A DNA stretch of 6,776 bases from Firmicutes bacterium ADurb.Bin467. Its GTDB lineage: Bacteria; Bacillota; Clostridia; Christensenellales; Aristaeellaceae. The notes under the pieces were generated by a model. That model did no database searches. It saw only the letters and a program-made list of their open reading frames with translations, and was not told the origin of the DNA. Positions 1 to 6,498 of this stretch are shown piece after piece. How positions within the stretch are numbered: the first letter of the stretch is position 1; each line of letters begins with the position of its first letter. Location: assembly GCA_002068815.1 (NCBI GenBank), contig MWAC01000026.1:1-6776 (forward strand), given 5' to 3'. Made by a program: the position numbers and the translations under genes.

Positions 1-1071
1 GTGGCCGAGCGGGCTCTTCTCCATCCACCTGCCGAGGCCCGTGAACCGCTCGACCGCGAGCAGCACGAAGAAGCCGAGGCCCCACAGCGCGTACGTCCAC
101 GCCGCGCCGTGCCAGAGGCCGGTCAGCGTCCAGACGACGAACATGTTGAACAGCAGCCGCCCTTTCCCGACGCGGCTCCCGCCCAGCGGTATGTACAGGT
201 AGTCCTGAAACCAGGTGCCCAGCGATATGTGCCAGCGCCGCCAGAACCCGGCGACCGATTTCGCGATCAGCGGGTGCTCGAAGTTCTCGAGAAAGTGGAA
301 GCCGAACATCCGCCCGAGGCCGATCGCCATGTCGGAATAGCCGGAGAAGTCGTAGTACACCTGCAAGAGGTACGCAAACGCCGCGAGCCACGCGCCGAGC
401 ACCGAGAGCTCGTCCCTGGGCAGCTTGAACGCCGTGTCGACCATCAGCCCCAGGTTGTTCGCCAAAATCATCTTCTTCGAGAAGCCGACCATGAACCGCC
501 GGACGCCCGCCGAGAAGTCCTCGACGTTCTCCCTGCGGCCCTCGATCTCGTCGGCGATCGTCTGATAGCGGACGATCGGGCCGGCGATCAACTGCGGGAA
601 GAACGACACGTACAGGCAGACGTTGAAGAAGTTCTTCTGCATCCGGCCCTCGCCGCGGTAGACGTCGATCACGTAGCTCATTGCCTGAAACGTGAAGAAC
701 GATATGCCGATCGGCAGCGCGATCTGGGGCACCGGGAAGTGCGCGCGGAACACGAAATTCACGGTGTTCAGGAGGAACATCAGGTACTTGTAGACGCCGA
801 GCAGCCCGATGTTCATGATGACCATCAGCGCCATCACGCGCTTGGCCGCCCGCTTGTCCTCCCGCACGCGGTCGACCCACATGCCGAACACCCAGTTCAT
901 GAAGATCGAGCCGAGCATCACCAGCACGAACACCGGCTCTCCCCAGCCGTAGAAGCCGAGGCTCATGAACGTCAGAAACAGGTTGCTCGCCCGCCGCCAC
1001 CGCTTCAGCAGATAGTAACCGACCAGCGTGAACACCAAAAAGAATAAAAACTCAGCACTCGAAAAAACCAT
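1..1071 (-). CDS. MBOAT family membrane O-acyltransferase, AlgI-like (3' end cut by window edge)
   Basis: Multi-pass membrane enzyme of the membrane-bound O-acyltransferase family, AlgI/DltB branch, which moves acyl (often acetyl) groups across the membrane onto extracellular polysaccharide or envelope polymers. 357 codons are visible from an ATG; relatives are usually about 450-520 residues, so the C-terminus is missing. The N-terminus is hydrophobic (MVFSSAEFLFFLVF). Family signatures are clear: PQLIAGPIVRY, YDFSGYSDMAIGLGRMFGF, RRWHISLGTWFQDYLYIPLGG (His about 281) and TGLWHGAAWTYALWG, whose His (about 321) matches the essential His of AlgI. A GGGAG Shine-Dalgarno lies about 10 bases before the ATG. 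The gene starts 28 bases after the stop of the AI-2E-family gene, so the two are probably cotranscribed. Family assignment is firm from motifs. The substrate is unknown; AlgI-type genes often have an SGNH/AlgJ-like partner downstream, which would lie outside the window. Confidence 0.93.
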   Translation of the reverse strand, partial: MVFSSAEFLFFLVFTLVGYYLLKRWRRASNLFLTFMSLGFYGWGEPVFVLVMLGSIFMNWVFGMWVDRVREDKRAAKRVMALMVIMNIGLLGVYKYLMFLLNTVNFVFRAHFPVPQIALPIGISFFTFQAMSYVIDVYRGEGRMQKNFFNVCLYVSFFPQLIAGPIVRYQTIADEIEGRRENVEDFSAGVRRFMVGFSKKMILANNLGLMVDTAFKLPRDELSVLGAWLAAFAYLLQVYYDFSGYSDMAIGLGRMFGFHFLENFEHPLIAKSVAGFWRRWHISLGTWFQDYLYIPLGGSRVGKGRLLFNMFVVWTLTGLWHGAAWTYALWGLGFFVLLAVERFTGLGRWMEKSPLGH

Positions 1072-1099
1072 CGACGATACGCTCCCAATCGCCCGGCCG

Positions 1100-2260
1100 C
1101 TATGCGCCCGCGGCCGGCGGACTCTTTTGTCTCTTGCCGAATTTGCGCCCCGCGCGCTGCTTGGCGACCGCGACGTCGCCGGGCTCGGCGAGCGCGGCCT
1201 TGAGGATCAGCACCATAACCGGCGCGAGCAGCATGCCGCCGAAGCCTATCATCCGAAGCCCCGCGTACATCGCGGCCATCGTGACGAGCGGATAGAGCCC
1301 CAACTGCACGCTGACGACGCGCGGCTCGACGATCTGCCGCGTGACGATGATCAGCATATAGAGCACCGCGACGCCCGCGCCGAGGCCGTAGTTCCCGGCG
1401 ACGAAGCCGTAGACCGACATCGGCAGCAGGAACAGCCCCGCGCCGATGATCGGCAGCGCGTCGATGACGCCGATCACGAGCCCGAGCAGCACCGCGTAGG
1501 GCACGCGCAGCACCGTGAAGCCGATCGACAGCTCGATCGCGACCAGCGTCATGATGATCAGCGCCGCCTTGATCTGCCCGGCGATGCCGCGGAACACCGT
1601 GTCCTTGAGCGTCGTGAACTTCCCGGAGACGCGCTCGGGCATCCAGCGCCGGAAGAACGCGCCGATGCGCTCGCGGTCGGCGACCATGTAGAACGTGCCC
1701 ATGACGGTCAGGACGACGAACAGCACGATCTGCGGCACGTTCATCGCCGTGTCGAACGTCCAGCGCGCGATCGAGCCCGCGACCGTCGAGGCGATCGACG
1801 TAATCCACGTCACCAATTCGGAGAACATCCGGTTGATGATCGCGACGACCTCCTCACTCGCGAACTCCAGCTTCAGCCCGCCCTCGGACGTCCACTGCTG
1901 CGCGAACTTGACCGCCTGGCTCGCCCAGCCGGGCAGCGCAGCGATCAGCGAGCGCAATTCCTCGATCAGCCGCGCGGCGATCAGGAACATGAGCGTGAGG
2001 ATCGCGCCGTACATCACGAGCACCGCGATCAGGCTCGCGAGCTTCGCCGGCAGGTGGATCTTCCGGAATCCCTTTTCGAGGAGCTTCGCCACCGGACGGA
2101 TCAGCCACGCCAGCACCATCGCGATCGCGCTCGGCGCGACGTAGGGGAACAGCCCGCCGATGAGAAACATGACCGACAGCACCAACAGCACCACGGCGAC
2201 GCGGCGCGGCAGGTCGTTCCAGTCGCGGTTGAACTTGATTACATGCTCCCAGAAGCCCAT
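1100..2260 (-). CDS. AI-2E family transporter / YtvI-like integral membrane protein
   Basis: 386-residue polytopic membrane protein of the AI-2E exporter (PerM/YhhT/YtvI) family. Hydrophobic segments lie near residues 20-55, 72-97, 150-165, 176-194, 230-305 and 320-355, with a soluble amphipathic stretch near 100-150, the usual family layout. The C-terminal half carries family signatures: VPYAVLLGLVIGVIDALPIIG (253-273), TRQIVEPRVVSVQLGLYPLV (307-326) and GLRMIGFGGMLLAPV (334-348). These resemble Bacillota YtvI, a sporulation membrane protein of similar length, more than the proteobacterial members; YtvI identity is an inference. The tail is basic (GRKFGKRQKS). I chose the ATG at 2260 because GGGAGGA precedes it by about 4 bases. 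An in-frame ATG at 2335 lies upstream of the promoter and is unlikely. Transported substrate is unknown; many family members have no proven link to autoinducer-2. A promoter sits upstream and the MBOAT gene follows closely. Confidence 0.92.
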   Translation of the reverse strand: MGFWEHVIKFNRDWNDLPRRVAVVLLVLSVMFLIGGLFPYVAPSAIAMVLAWLIRPVAKLLEKGFRKIHLPAKLASLIAVLVMYGAILTLMFLIAARLIEELRSLIAALPGWASQAVKFAQQWTSEGGLKLEFASEEVVAIINRMFSELVTWITSIASTVAGSIARWTFDTAMNVPQIVLFVVLTVMGTFYMVADRERIGAFFRRWMPERVSGKFTTLKDTVFRGIAGQIKAALIIMTLVAIELSIGFTVLRVPYAVLLGLVIGVIDALPIIGAGLFLLPMSVYGFVAGNYGLGAGVAVLYMLIIVTRQIVEPRVVSVQLGLYPLVTMAAMYAGLRMIGFGGMLLAPVMVLILKAALAEPGDVAVAKQRAGRKFGKRQKSPPAAGA

Positions 2261-2302
2261 TGCTTCCTCCCTCGTCCGTATTGCGTATAAAGCTACTCGT
2301 AT

Positions 2303-2331
2303 ATTATACGAAAAACCGCACGATTTGTAAA
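2303..2331 (-). promoter_or_regulatory. Sigma-70/SigA-type promoter for the YtvI-like/MBOAT operon
   Basis: On the minus strand TTTACA (2326-2331) and TATAAT (2303-2308) are separated by exactly 17 bases. This is a perfect -10 and a -35 one base from TTGACA. Transcription would start near 2296, giving a leader of about 36 bases before the ATG at 2260. The area is markedly AT-richer than the flanking genes. The -10 is embedded in a 13-base inverted repeat, CGTATA-A-TATACG (2298-2310). Confidence 0.8.
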
Positions 2332-2367
2332 GCAAGGGGGGAATCTTTCATAAAAACTAGAGATTTC

Positions 2368-2395
2368 CAAACGAAAACGCCCCCGTCGGGGGGCG
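2368..2395 (-). terminator. Rho-independent terminator after the M16 peptidase gene
   Basis: Minus strand: CGCCCCC-CGAC-GGGGGCG, a perfect 7-bp GC stem (2378-2384 with 2389-2395) and 4-base loop, followed at once by TTTTCGTTT. It begins 22 bases past the M16 stop codon and lies upstream of the promoter for the next gene, so it separates the two transcription units. Confidence 0.88.
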
Positions 2396-2417
2396 AAAGC
2401 GCGTGATTTTCGGGGTT

Positions 2418-3677
2418 TCAGATGCTCTCCATCAGCTTTTCGGCGTCCTTGCCGACCAGCGCGACCGAGCCCGGGGCGCTCAGGATCCGCTTCGCGAGCG
2501 CGTTGACGCCCTCGAACGTGATCGCGTTGATCTGCGCGATGACCTCGTCCTCGGTGCGCGTGCGGTTAAGCAGCAGAAGCCTCCGCCCGGCGGCGTTCAT
2601 CCTAGAGGCGGTCGACTCAAGCCCCAGGATGTAGCTCGCCTTCAATTGCTCGCGCGCCATCTCGAATTCCTCGCGCGCCATGCCCTTTTCGGCGAGGCTT
2701 TGAATCTCCTCGCGCGCCATATCGACGACCGTTTTCAGGCAGTCCGGCCGCGTCGCCGCGTAGACCGAGAGCATGCCGCAATCCGTGTAGGTGTTCGGGT
2801 AGCTGTAGATCGAGTAGGCCATGCCCTTTTCCTCGCGGATCTTCTGGAACAGCCGCGAGGACATCGACCCGCCGAGCACGCTGTTGATCAGCGAGAACTC
2901 GTACGTCTCGTCCGCGCCGATCGCGACGCCGGGGAAGCCCAGGCAGACGTTCGCCTGCTCGATGTCCTTTTCGCGGAAGAGCCGGGACGGCGAGACGAGG
3001 TTCGTGCGGAAGTCCGCGAGCGACCGCTGGCGCGCGTCCCAGCGCCCGAGGTGGTTCTCGGCGAGCTCGCAGACCCGGTTCCAGTCGTAGTTGCCCGCGA
3101 GCGCCAACACCGCGCTTGCCGGCGCGTACATGTTCTTCCAGTAGGTCAGCATGCCCTCGCGCGTGAAGCCGGAGACGGTCTCCTCGGTGCCGAGGATCGG
3201 GCGCGCGACCGGCTGGTCGCCGAAGTGCGAGAGCATGATCAATTCGTGCACGACGTCCTCGGGCGAGTCCTCGGCCATCGCGATCTCCTCGATGACGACG
3301 CCCTTCTCCTTCTCGAGCTCTTGGGGGTCGAACTTCGGCGCGGTCGCGAGGTCGCTGAGCACGTCCATCGAGAGCGGCAGGTGCTCGTCGACGACCTTCG
3401 CGTAGAAGCAGGTGCACTCCTTCGACGTGAACGCGTTGAGCTGCCCGCCGACCGCGTCCATCTCCTCGGCGATCTGCCGCGCGCTGCGCTTTTCGGTGCC
3501 CTTGAACACCATGTGCTCGAGGAAGTGGCTGATGCCCGCCTCCGGCACGATCTCGTACTGCGAGCCCGCGTTCAGCCACAGTCCGACCGAGACCGAGCGG
3601 AAGTGGTCGATCTTTTCGCCGATGACGCGCAGGCCGTTTTTCAAAGTGAGCCGGTCAAACAAATTGATAACCTCCAT
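2418..3677 (-). CDS. M16 family zinc peptidase (processing-protease-like, YmxG/MlpA type)
   Basis: Zinc metallopeptidase of the insulinase/mitochondrial processing peptidase family, M16B size class (419 residues). The inverted zinc motif HFLEH is at 51-55: His51 and His55 are ligands and Glu54 is the catalytic base. Glu131, in VVIEEI, 76 residues after the second His, fits the third ligand, so the enzyme looks active. The C-terminal domain keeps the conserved SSRLFQKIREEKGMAYSIYSY-type region (273-293) with the substrate-binding Arg/Tyr pair. No signal peptide is seen, so a cytoplasmic site is likely. It lies 131 bases downstream of pnp, as its homologue does near pnpA in Bacillus (ymxG/mlpA); the physiological substrate is not established from this. 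The ATG at 3677 has no Shine-Dalgarno upstream. A GGAGG lies inside codons 1-3 and is ideally spaced (8 bases) from an in-frame TTG at 3662, so a 414-residue product starting MFDRLTLKNGLRV is a serious alternative. Confidence 0.95.
   Translation of the reverse strand: MEVINLFDRLTLKNGLRVIGEKIDHFRSVSVGLWLNAGSQYEIVPEAGISHFLEHMVFKGTEKRSARQIAEEMDAVGGQLNAFTSKECTCFYAKVVDEHLPLSMDVLSDLATAPKFDPQELEKEKGVVIEEIAMAEDSPEDVVHELIMLSHFGDQPVARPILGTEETVSGFTREGMLTYWKNMYAPASAVLALAGNYDWNRVCELAENHLGRWDARQRSLADFRTNLVSPSRLFREKDIEQANVCLGFPGVAIGADETYEFSLINSVLGGSMSSRLFQKIREEKGMAYSIYSYPNTYTDCGMLSVYAATRPDCLKTVVDMAREEIQSLAEKGMAREEFEMAREQLKASYILGLESTASRMNAAGRRLLLLNRTRTEDEVIAQINAITFEGVNALAKRILSAPGSVALVGKDAEKLMESI
3671..3675 (-). 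promoter_or_regulatory. Shine-Dalgarno GGAGG pointing to a TTG start for the M16 gene
   Basis: GGAGG on the minus strand, overlapping the ATG at 3675-3677, is followed after 8 bases by TTG (3660-3662) in the M16 frame. The sequence before the ATG (GTCCGCCGGACA) has no purine-rich site. M16 proteins typically begin only a few residues before the LxNGLRV motif, which fits the TTG start. Confidence 0.55.
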
Positions 3678-3770
3678 TGTCCGGCGGACCGGATGCCCGC
3701 CGCGTTCGTACCAGATGCAGCCATAGGGTAATATGCCACCCGGAGGGGCGCCTCATGCGGATGTTGAAGG

Positions 3771-3799
3771 AAAGCCCCCGGCAATGGCCGGGGGTCTTT
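3771..3799 (-). terminator. Rho-independent-type terminator after pnp
   Basis: A perfect 8-bp stem, CCCCCGGC (3775-3782) with GCCGGGGG (3787-3794), has a 4-base loop. On the minus strand it can be extended by AAAG/CTTT pairing (3796-3799 with 3771-3774) around one bulged A at 3795. It starts about 10-14 bases after the pnp stop. The T-tract is short (CTTTCC), so termination may be partial and allow some read-through into the M16 gene. The rest of the 131-base gap to M16 shows no convincing promoter; TATTAC is the nearest -10-like word, without a matching -35. Confidence 0.72.
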
Positions 3800-3808
3800 G
3801 GGAAATCG

Positions 3809-5995
3809 TCAGCGCCTCGGGGGCCTGCCTCCGCGATCCCCGCCGCGGTCTCCCGGGCGGCCTCCGCGGTCGCCGTCGCGGCGCGGGGGGCGGCGGACGG
3901 GCATCGACTCGTCGGAGTACTTGATGTCGTTGCGCACGAGGTTGACGCGGCCCTGCGGGTCGATCTCGGCCACCTTGCACTCGATCAGGTCGCCGATCTT
4001 GACGACGTCCTCGACCTTCTCGACGCGGCCCTCGGCCAGCTTCGAGATGTGGATCATGCCGTCCTTGCCCGGGGCGTATTCGACGAACGCGCCGAACGAC
4101 ATGATGCGCACGACCTTGCCCGTGAACACCTCGCCGACCTGCAGCTCCTTGACGATCCCCTCGATCATCGACTTCGCGCGCTGCGCGGCCGCGTCGTCGG
4201 CGGTCGCGATGAACACGCTTCCGTCGTCCTCGATGTCGATCTTGACGCCGGTCTCCTCGATGATCTTGTTGATCATCTTGCCGCGCGGGCCGACGACCTC
4301 GCCGATCTTCTCGGGGTTGATGAAGAAGTGTATGATCTTCGGCGCGTACTTCGAGAGCTGCGGGCGCGGCGCGGGCAGCACCTCGAGCATCTTCTCGAGT
4401 ATGTGCATGCGGCCGTCGTACGCCTGCGCGAGCGCCTGCTTCAGGATCATCTCGTCGATTCCCTTGATCTTGATGTCCATCTGGATCGCGGTGATGCCCT
4501 TCGCGGTGCCGGCGACCTTGAAGTCCATGTCGCCCAGGAAGTCCTCGAGGCCCTGTATGTCCGTCAGCACGGCGACCTTGCCGGAATCCACGTCCTTGAT
4601 CAGGCCCATCGCGACGCCCGCGACCGGCCGCTTGATCGGCACGCCAGCGTCCATCAGCGCGAGCGTCGAGCCGCACACGGACGCCTGCGAGGTCGAGCCG
4701 TTCGAGGACATGACCTCGCTGACGAGCCTGAGGCAGTACGGGAACTCCTCGACCGGTGGGATCATCGGCTCGAGCGCGCGCTCGGCCAAGGCGCCGTGGC
4801 CGATCTCGCGGCGGCCGGGGCTGCGCATGGGCTTCGCTTCGCCGGTCGAATAGCCGGGGAAGTTGTAGTGGTGCATATACCGCTTCGTCTCTTCGAGGCC
4901 GATGCCGTCGATGATCTGCTGCTCGGACACCGGCGCCAGCGTCGCGACCGTCATGACCTGCGTCTGGCCGCGCGTGAACACGCCGCTTCCGTGCGGGCGC
5001 GGAAGGACGCCGACCTCGCACCAGATCGGGCGAACCTCGGTCAATTTGCGCCCGTCGGGGCGCACGCCGTCCGCGATGATGTGGCGGCGCATGACTTCCT
5101 TCTGCAGCGAGTACAGCGCGTCGCCGACCTCGCCCTCGCGGCCCTCGAACTGCTCCTTGAAGTGCTCGGAGACCTCGGCCTTGACCTGTTCCTCGCGCGC
5201 CTGGCGCTCCGAACGCTCGAACGTCTCGAACATCCACTCGACCTTGGGAAGCGCGAATTCGCGCACGGCCGCCTTCACGTCGTCGCCCGGAAGAACGAGC
5301 GGGAATTCCTTTTTCGGGACGCCGAGCTCGGCGACGATGCCGTTGATGAACTGGACGATCTTCTTGATCTCCTCGTGCGCGAAGAGTATGCCCTTGAGCA
5401 TGACCTCCTCGGACACTTCCTTCGCGCCGGCCTCGACCATCAGGACCGCCTCGGCGGTCCCCGCGACCGTCAGCGCCAGCAGTGAGGCGTCGCGCTGCTC
5501 GTCGGTCGGGTTGACGATGTACTCGCCGTCGATGAAGCCGACGTTGACCCCGCTGATCGGGCCCGCCCACGGGATCTCGCTGATCGCGAGCGCGGCGGAG
5601 GAGCCGATCATCGCGGGGATGTCGGGGGAGTTGTTCGTATCTACGGACATGACCGTCGCGACGACGGACACGTCGTGCCGCATGCCCTTCGGGAACAGCG
5701 GGCGCAGCGGGCGGTCGATGAGCCGGGAGGTCAGAATGGCCTTCTCGGCCGGACGGCCCTCGCGGCGGTTCCAGCTTCCCGGGATGTGGCCGACCGCGTA
5801 CAGCTTTTCCTCGAAATCGACGCTCAGCGGGAAGAAGTCGATGCCCGGGCGGGGCGTGTCGGAGACGGTGCAGTTCGTGAGCACGCATGTGTCGCCGTAG
5901 CGGACGAAGCACGCGCCGGAAGCCTGCTCGGCGTACTTGCCGAACTCGAGCGTGAGCGTGCGGCCGCCCAGCTCCATGGAATAGGTTTTGAACAT
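3809..5995 (-). CDS. pnp: Polyribonucleotide nucleotidyltransferase (polynucleotide phosphorylase, PNPase)
   Basis: Phosphorolytic 3'-to-5' exoribonuclease that degrades mRNA to nucleoside diphosphates; works as a homotrimer and often with degradosome partners. 728 residues, normal for the family. Domains in order: RNase PH 1 (about 5-140), all-helical linker (about 150-300), RNase PH 2 (about 310-540, with FTRGQTQ, SPGRREIGHGALAERAL and SSNGSTSQASVCG), KH (about 552-612, GPRG at 569-572) and S1 (about 620-690). Metal and catalytic residues Asp485, Asp491 and Lys493 match E. coli Asp486, Asp492 and Lys494. After S1 comes a 28-residue Arg/Gly/Pro/Asp-rich tail (701-728), probably disordered and RNA-binding. 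The ATG at 5995 was chosen because AAGGAGG ends 10 bases upstream; an in-frame ATG at 6037 would lie inside the leader hairpin. Sequence style is Bacillota-like. It follows rpsO, the common bacterial order, and has a structured leader suggesting post-transcriptional control. Confidence 0.97.
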   Translation of the reverse strand: MFKTYSMELGGRTLTLEFGKYAEQASGACFVRYGDTCVLTNCTVSDTPRPGIDFFPLSVDFEEKLYAVGHIPGSWNRREGRPAEKAILTSRLIDRPLRPLFPKGMRHDVSVVATVMSVDTNNSPDIPAMIGSSAALAISEIPWAGPISGVNVGFIDGEYIVNPTDEQRDASLLALTVAGTAEAVLMVEAGAKEVSEEVMLKGILFAHEEIKKIVQFINGIVAELGVPKKEFPLVLPGDDVKAAVREFALPKVEWMFETFERSERQAREEQVKAEVSEHFKEQFEGREGEVGDALYSLQKEVMRRHIIADGVRPDGRKLTEVRPIWCEVGVLPRPHGSGVFTRGQTQVMTVATLAPVSEQQIIDGIGLEETKRYMHHYNFPGYSTGEAKPMRSPGRREIGHGALAERALEPMIPPVEEFPYCLRLVSEVMSSNGSTSQASVCGSTLALMDAGVPIKRPVAGVAMGLIKDVDSGKVAVLTDIQGLEDFLGDMDFKVAGTAKGITAIQMDIKIKGIDEMILKQALAQAYDGRMHILEKMLEVLPAPRPQLSKYAPKIIHFFINPEKIGEVVGPRGKMINKIIEETGVKIDIEDDGSVFIATADDAAAQRAKSMIEGIVKELQVGEVFTGKVVRIMSFGAFVEYAPGKDGMIHISKLAEGRVEKVEDVVKIGDLIECKVAEIDPQGRVNLVRNDIKYSDESMPVRRPPRRDGDRGGRPGDRGGDRGGRPPRR

Positions 5996-6030
5996 GCGGA
6001 TATTTCCTCCTTCGGGTCGTTGGGGGGCTC

Positions 6031-6086
6031 CGCACATGGACGCACGCCTGCGAAAGCAGTGTTTCGCACCCTAGCGTCCATGTGCG
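6031..6086 (-). promoter_or_regulatory. Long nested inverted repeat (candidate RNase III/autoregulatory hairpin) in the pnp leader
   Basis: Perfect 13-bp arms CGCACATGGACGC (6031-6043) and GCGTCCATGTGCG (6074-6086) enclose a second perfect 7-bp stem, TGCGAAA (6049-6055) and TTTCGCA (6062-6068). A symmetric 5x5 internal loop separates the two stems and the terminal loop has 6 bases. The structure ends 35 bases before the pnp ATG and 18 bases before its Shine-Dalgarno (6006-6012). No T-tract follows on either strand, so it is not a standard terminator. In E. coli a double-stranded pnp leader is cut by RNase III and the product is then acted on by PNPase to repress its own synthesis; the position here fits an analogous control (inference). 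Confidence 0.65.
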
Positions 6087-6105
6087 AACGGTTCTTCCAT
6101 TTTGC

Positions 6106-6143
6106 AAACTGCGCCGCCGCGCGGATGTCCGGCGGCGGCGCAG
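6106..6143 (-). terminator. Strong GC hairpin between rpsO and pnp (probable terminator or attenuator)
   Basis: A perfect 12-bp stem, CTGCGCCGCCGC on one side and GCGGCGGCGCAG on the other (6109-6120 with 6132-6143), has an 11-base loop in which CGG/CCG can pair further. On the minus strand it is followed by TTTGC, a weak U-tract. It lies about 58 bases after the rpsO stop and 23 bases before the pnp leader hairpin. It may act as a partial terminator setting the rpsO to pnp ratio, or as an RNA-stabilising structure. Confidence 0.55.
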
Positions 6144-6201
6144 GAGATGCCGTTTGAGGCAGCGCGCGAAGCGCCGAGGTTCCCGGGTTCCGGGGAATAG
6201 G

Positions 6202-6471
6202 TTACTTGCGCAGGCCGAGCTTCGCGATCAGCGTGCGGTAGCTCTCGATGTCGGTCGACTTGAGGTAGTCCAGCAGGCCGCGCCTCTGGCCGACCATCAG
6301 GAGCAGGCCGCGCCTCGAGTGGTGGTCCTTCTTGTGGATCTTCAGGTGCTCGTTCAGGTGGTTGATGCGCGCGGTCATGAGCGCAACTTGGCTTTCAGCC
6401 CCACCGGTGTTCTTCTCGGAACCGCCGTGCTGCTTGAAAATTTCCTTCTTGGCCTCTGTGGTCAGGTACAT
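6202..6471 (-). CDS. rpsO: 30S ribosomal protein S15 (possible mosaic gene)
   Basis: Small-subunit protein that binds the central domain of 16S rRNA early in 30S assembly. The 89-residue length is canonical. The conserved core [20 protein letters not shown] is present; His42, Asp49 and Ser52 correspond to the rRNA-contacting His/Asp/Ser of the family, and the end LIAKLGLRK is typical. I chose the ATG at 6471 because it gives the standard S15 length; an in-frame TTG at 6546 abuts the accD stop and is unlikely. No Shine-Dalgarno precedes the ATG (TTTCGAACGACC). The N-terminus [20 protein letters not shown] is Bacteroidota-like, whereas [19 protein letters not shown] onward is Bacillota-like. 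Nine of codons 1-29 end in A/T (for example ACA, ATT, GTT, CAA); none of codons 30-89 do. The reading frame is intact, so the product would be plausible, but the gene may join two genomes. Confidence 0.93.
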   Translation of the reverse strand: MYLTTEAKKEIFKQHGGSEKNTGGAESQVALMTARINHLNEHLKIHKKDHHSRRGLLLMVGQRRGLLDYLKSTDIESYRTLIAKLGLRK

Positions 6472-6490
6472 GGTCGTTCGAAACAGGCGG

Positions 6491-6498
6491 CAAATATA
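6491..6498 (-). promoter_or_regulatory. Candidate Bacteroidota-type -7 promoter element (TATATTTG) before rpsO
   Basis: TATATTTG on the minus strand matches the TAnnTTTG -7 consensus of Bacteroidota vegetative promoters and sits 19 bases before the rpsO ATG, leaving a short leader. No TTG -33 element was found at the usual distance upstream, so the match is partial. The rest of the 75-base gap between accD and rpsO shows nothing else. Confidence 0.4.

Noticed and set aside
1..2290. Long plus-strand frames (1-1047, 1028-2290) opposite MBOAT and the YtvI-like gene
   Set aside because: Highly charged, low-information translations antisense to genes with clear family motifs.
3678..3770. Promoter for the M16 gene
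   Set aside because: Only a TATTAC word is present, without a -35 at 16-18 bases. Not strong enough to report as a feature.
3677..5485. 602-codon open frame on the plus strand, antisense to pnp
   Set aside because: It overlaps a certain pnp gene. Its product is dominated by Asp, Leu, Arg, Val and Ala with no recognisable domain, which is the usual antisense shadow of a GC-rich gene.
3968..5995. PNPase FTRGQTQ instead of the E. coli FTRGETQ
   Set aside because: The Gln form is normal in Bacillota PNPases, and the catalytic Asp, Asp and Lys are intact.
5824..6081. Small frame starting in the pnp leader hairpin (MDARVRN...)
   Set aside because: It overlaps pnp out of frame for most of its length, has no ribosome-binding site, and reads as a Ser/Ala/Arg-rich shadow. 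A regulatory upstream frame is possible but unsupported.
6031..6086. Leader palindrome as ends of a miniature mobile element
   Set aside because: No target-site duplication was recognised at the flanks, no second copy occurs in the window, and the 30-base interior is itself structured. A leader RNA hairpin is the better explanation.
3753..6107. 784-codon minus-strand frame overlapping pnp
   Set aside because: It is the +1-type shadow of pnp, with a His/Arg/Gly-rich composition and no domain, and it runs through both terminator and leader hairpins.
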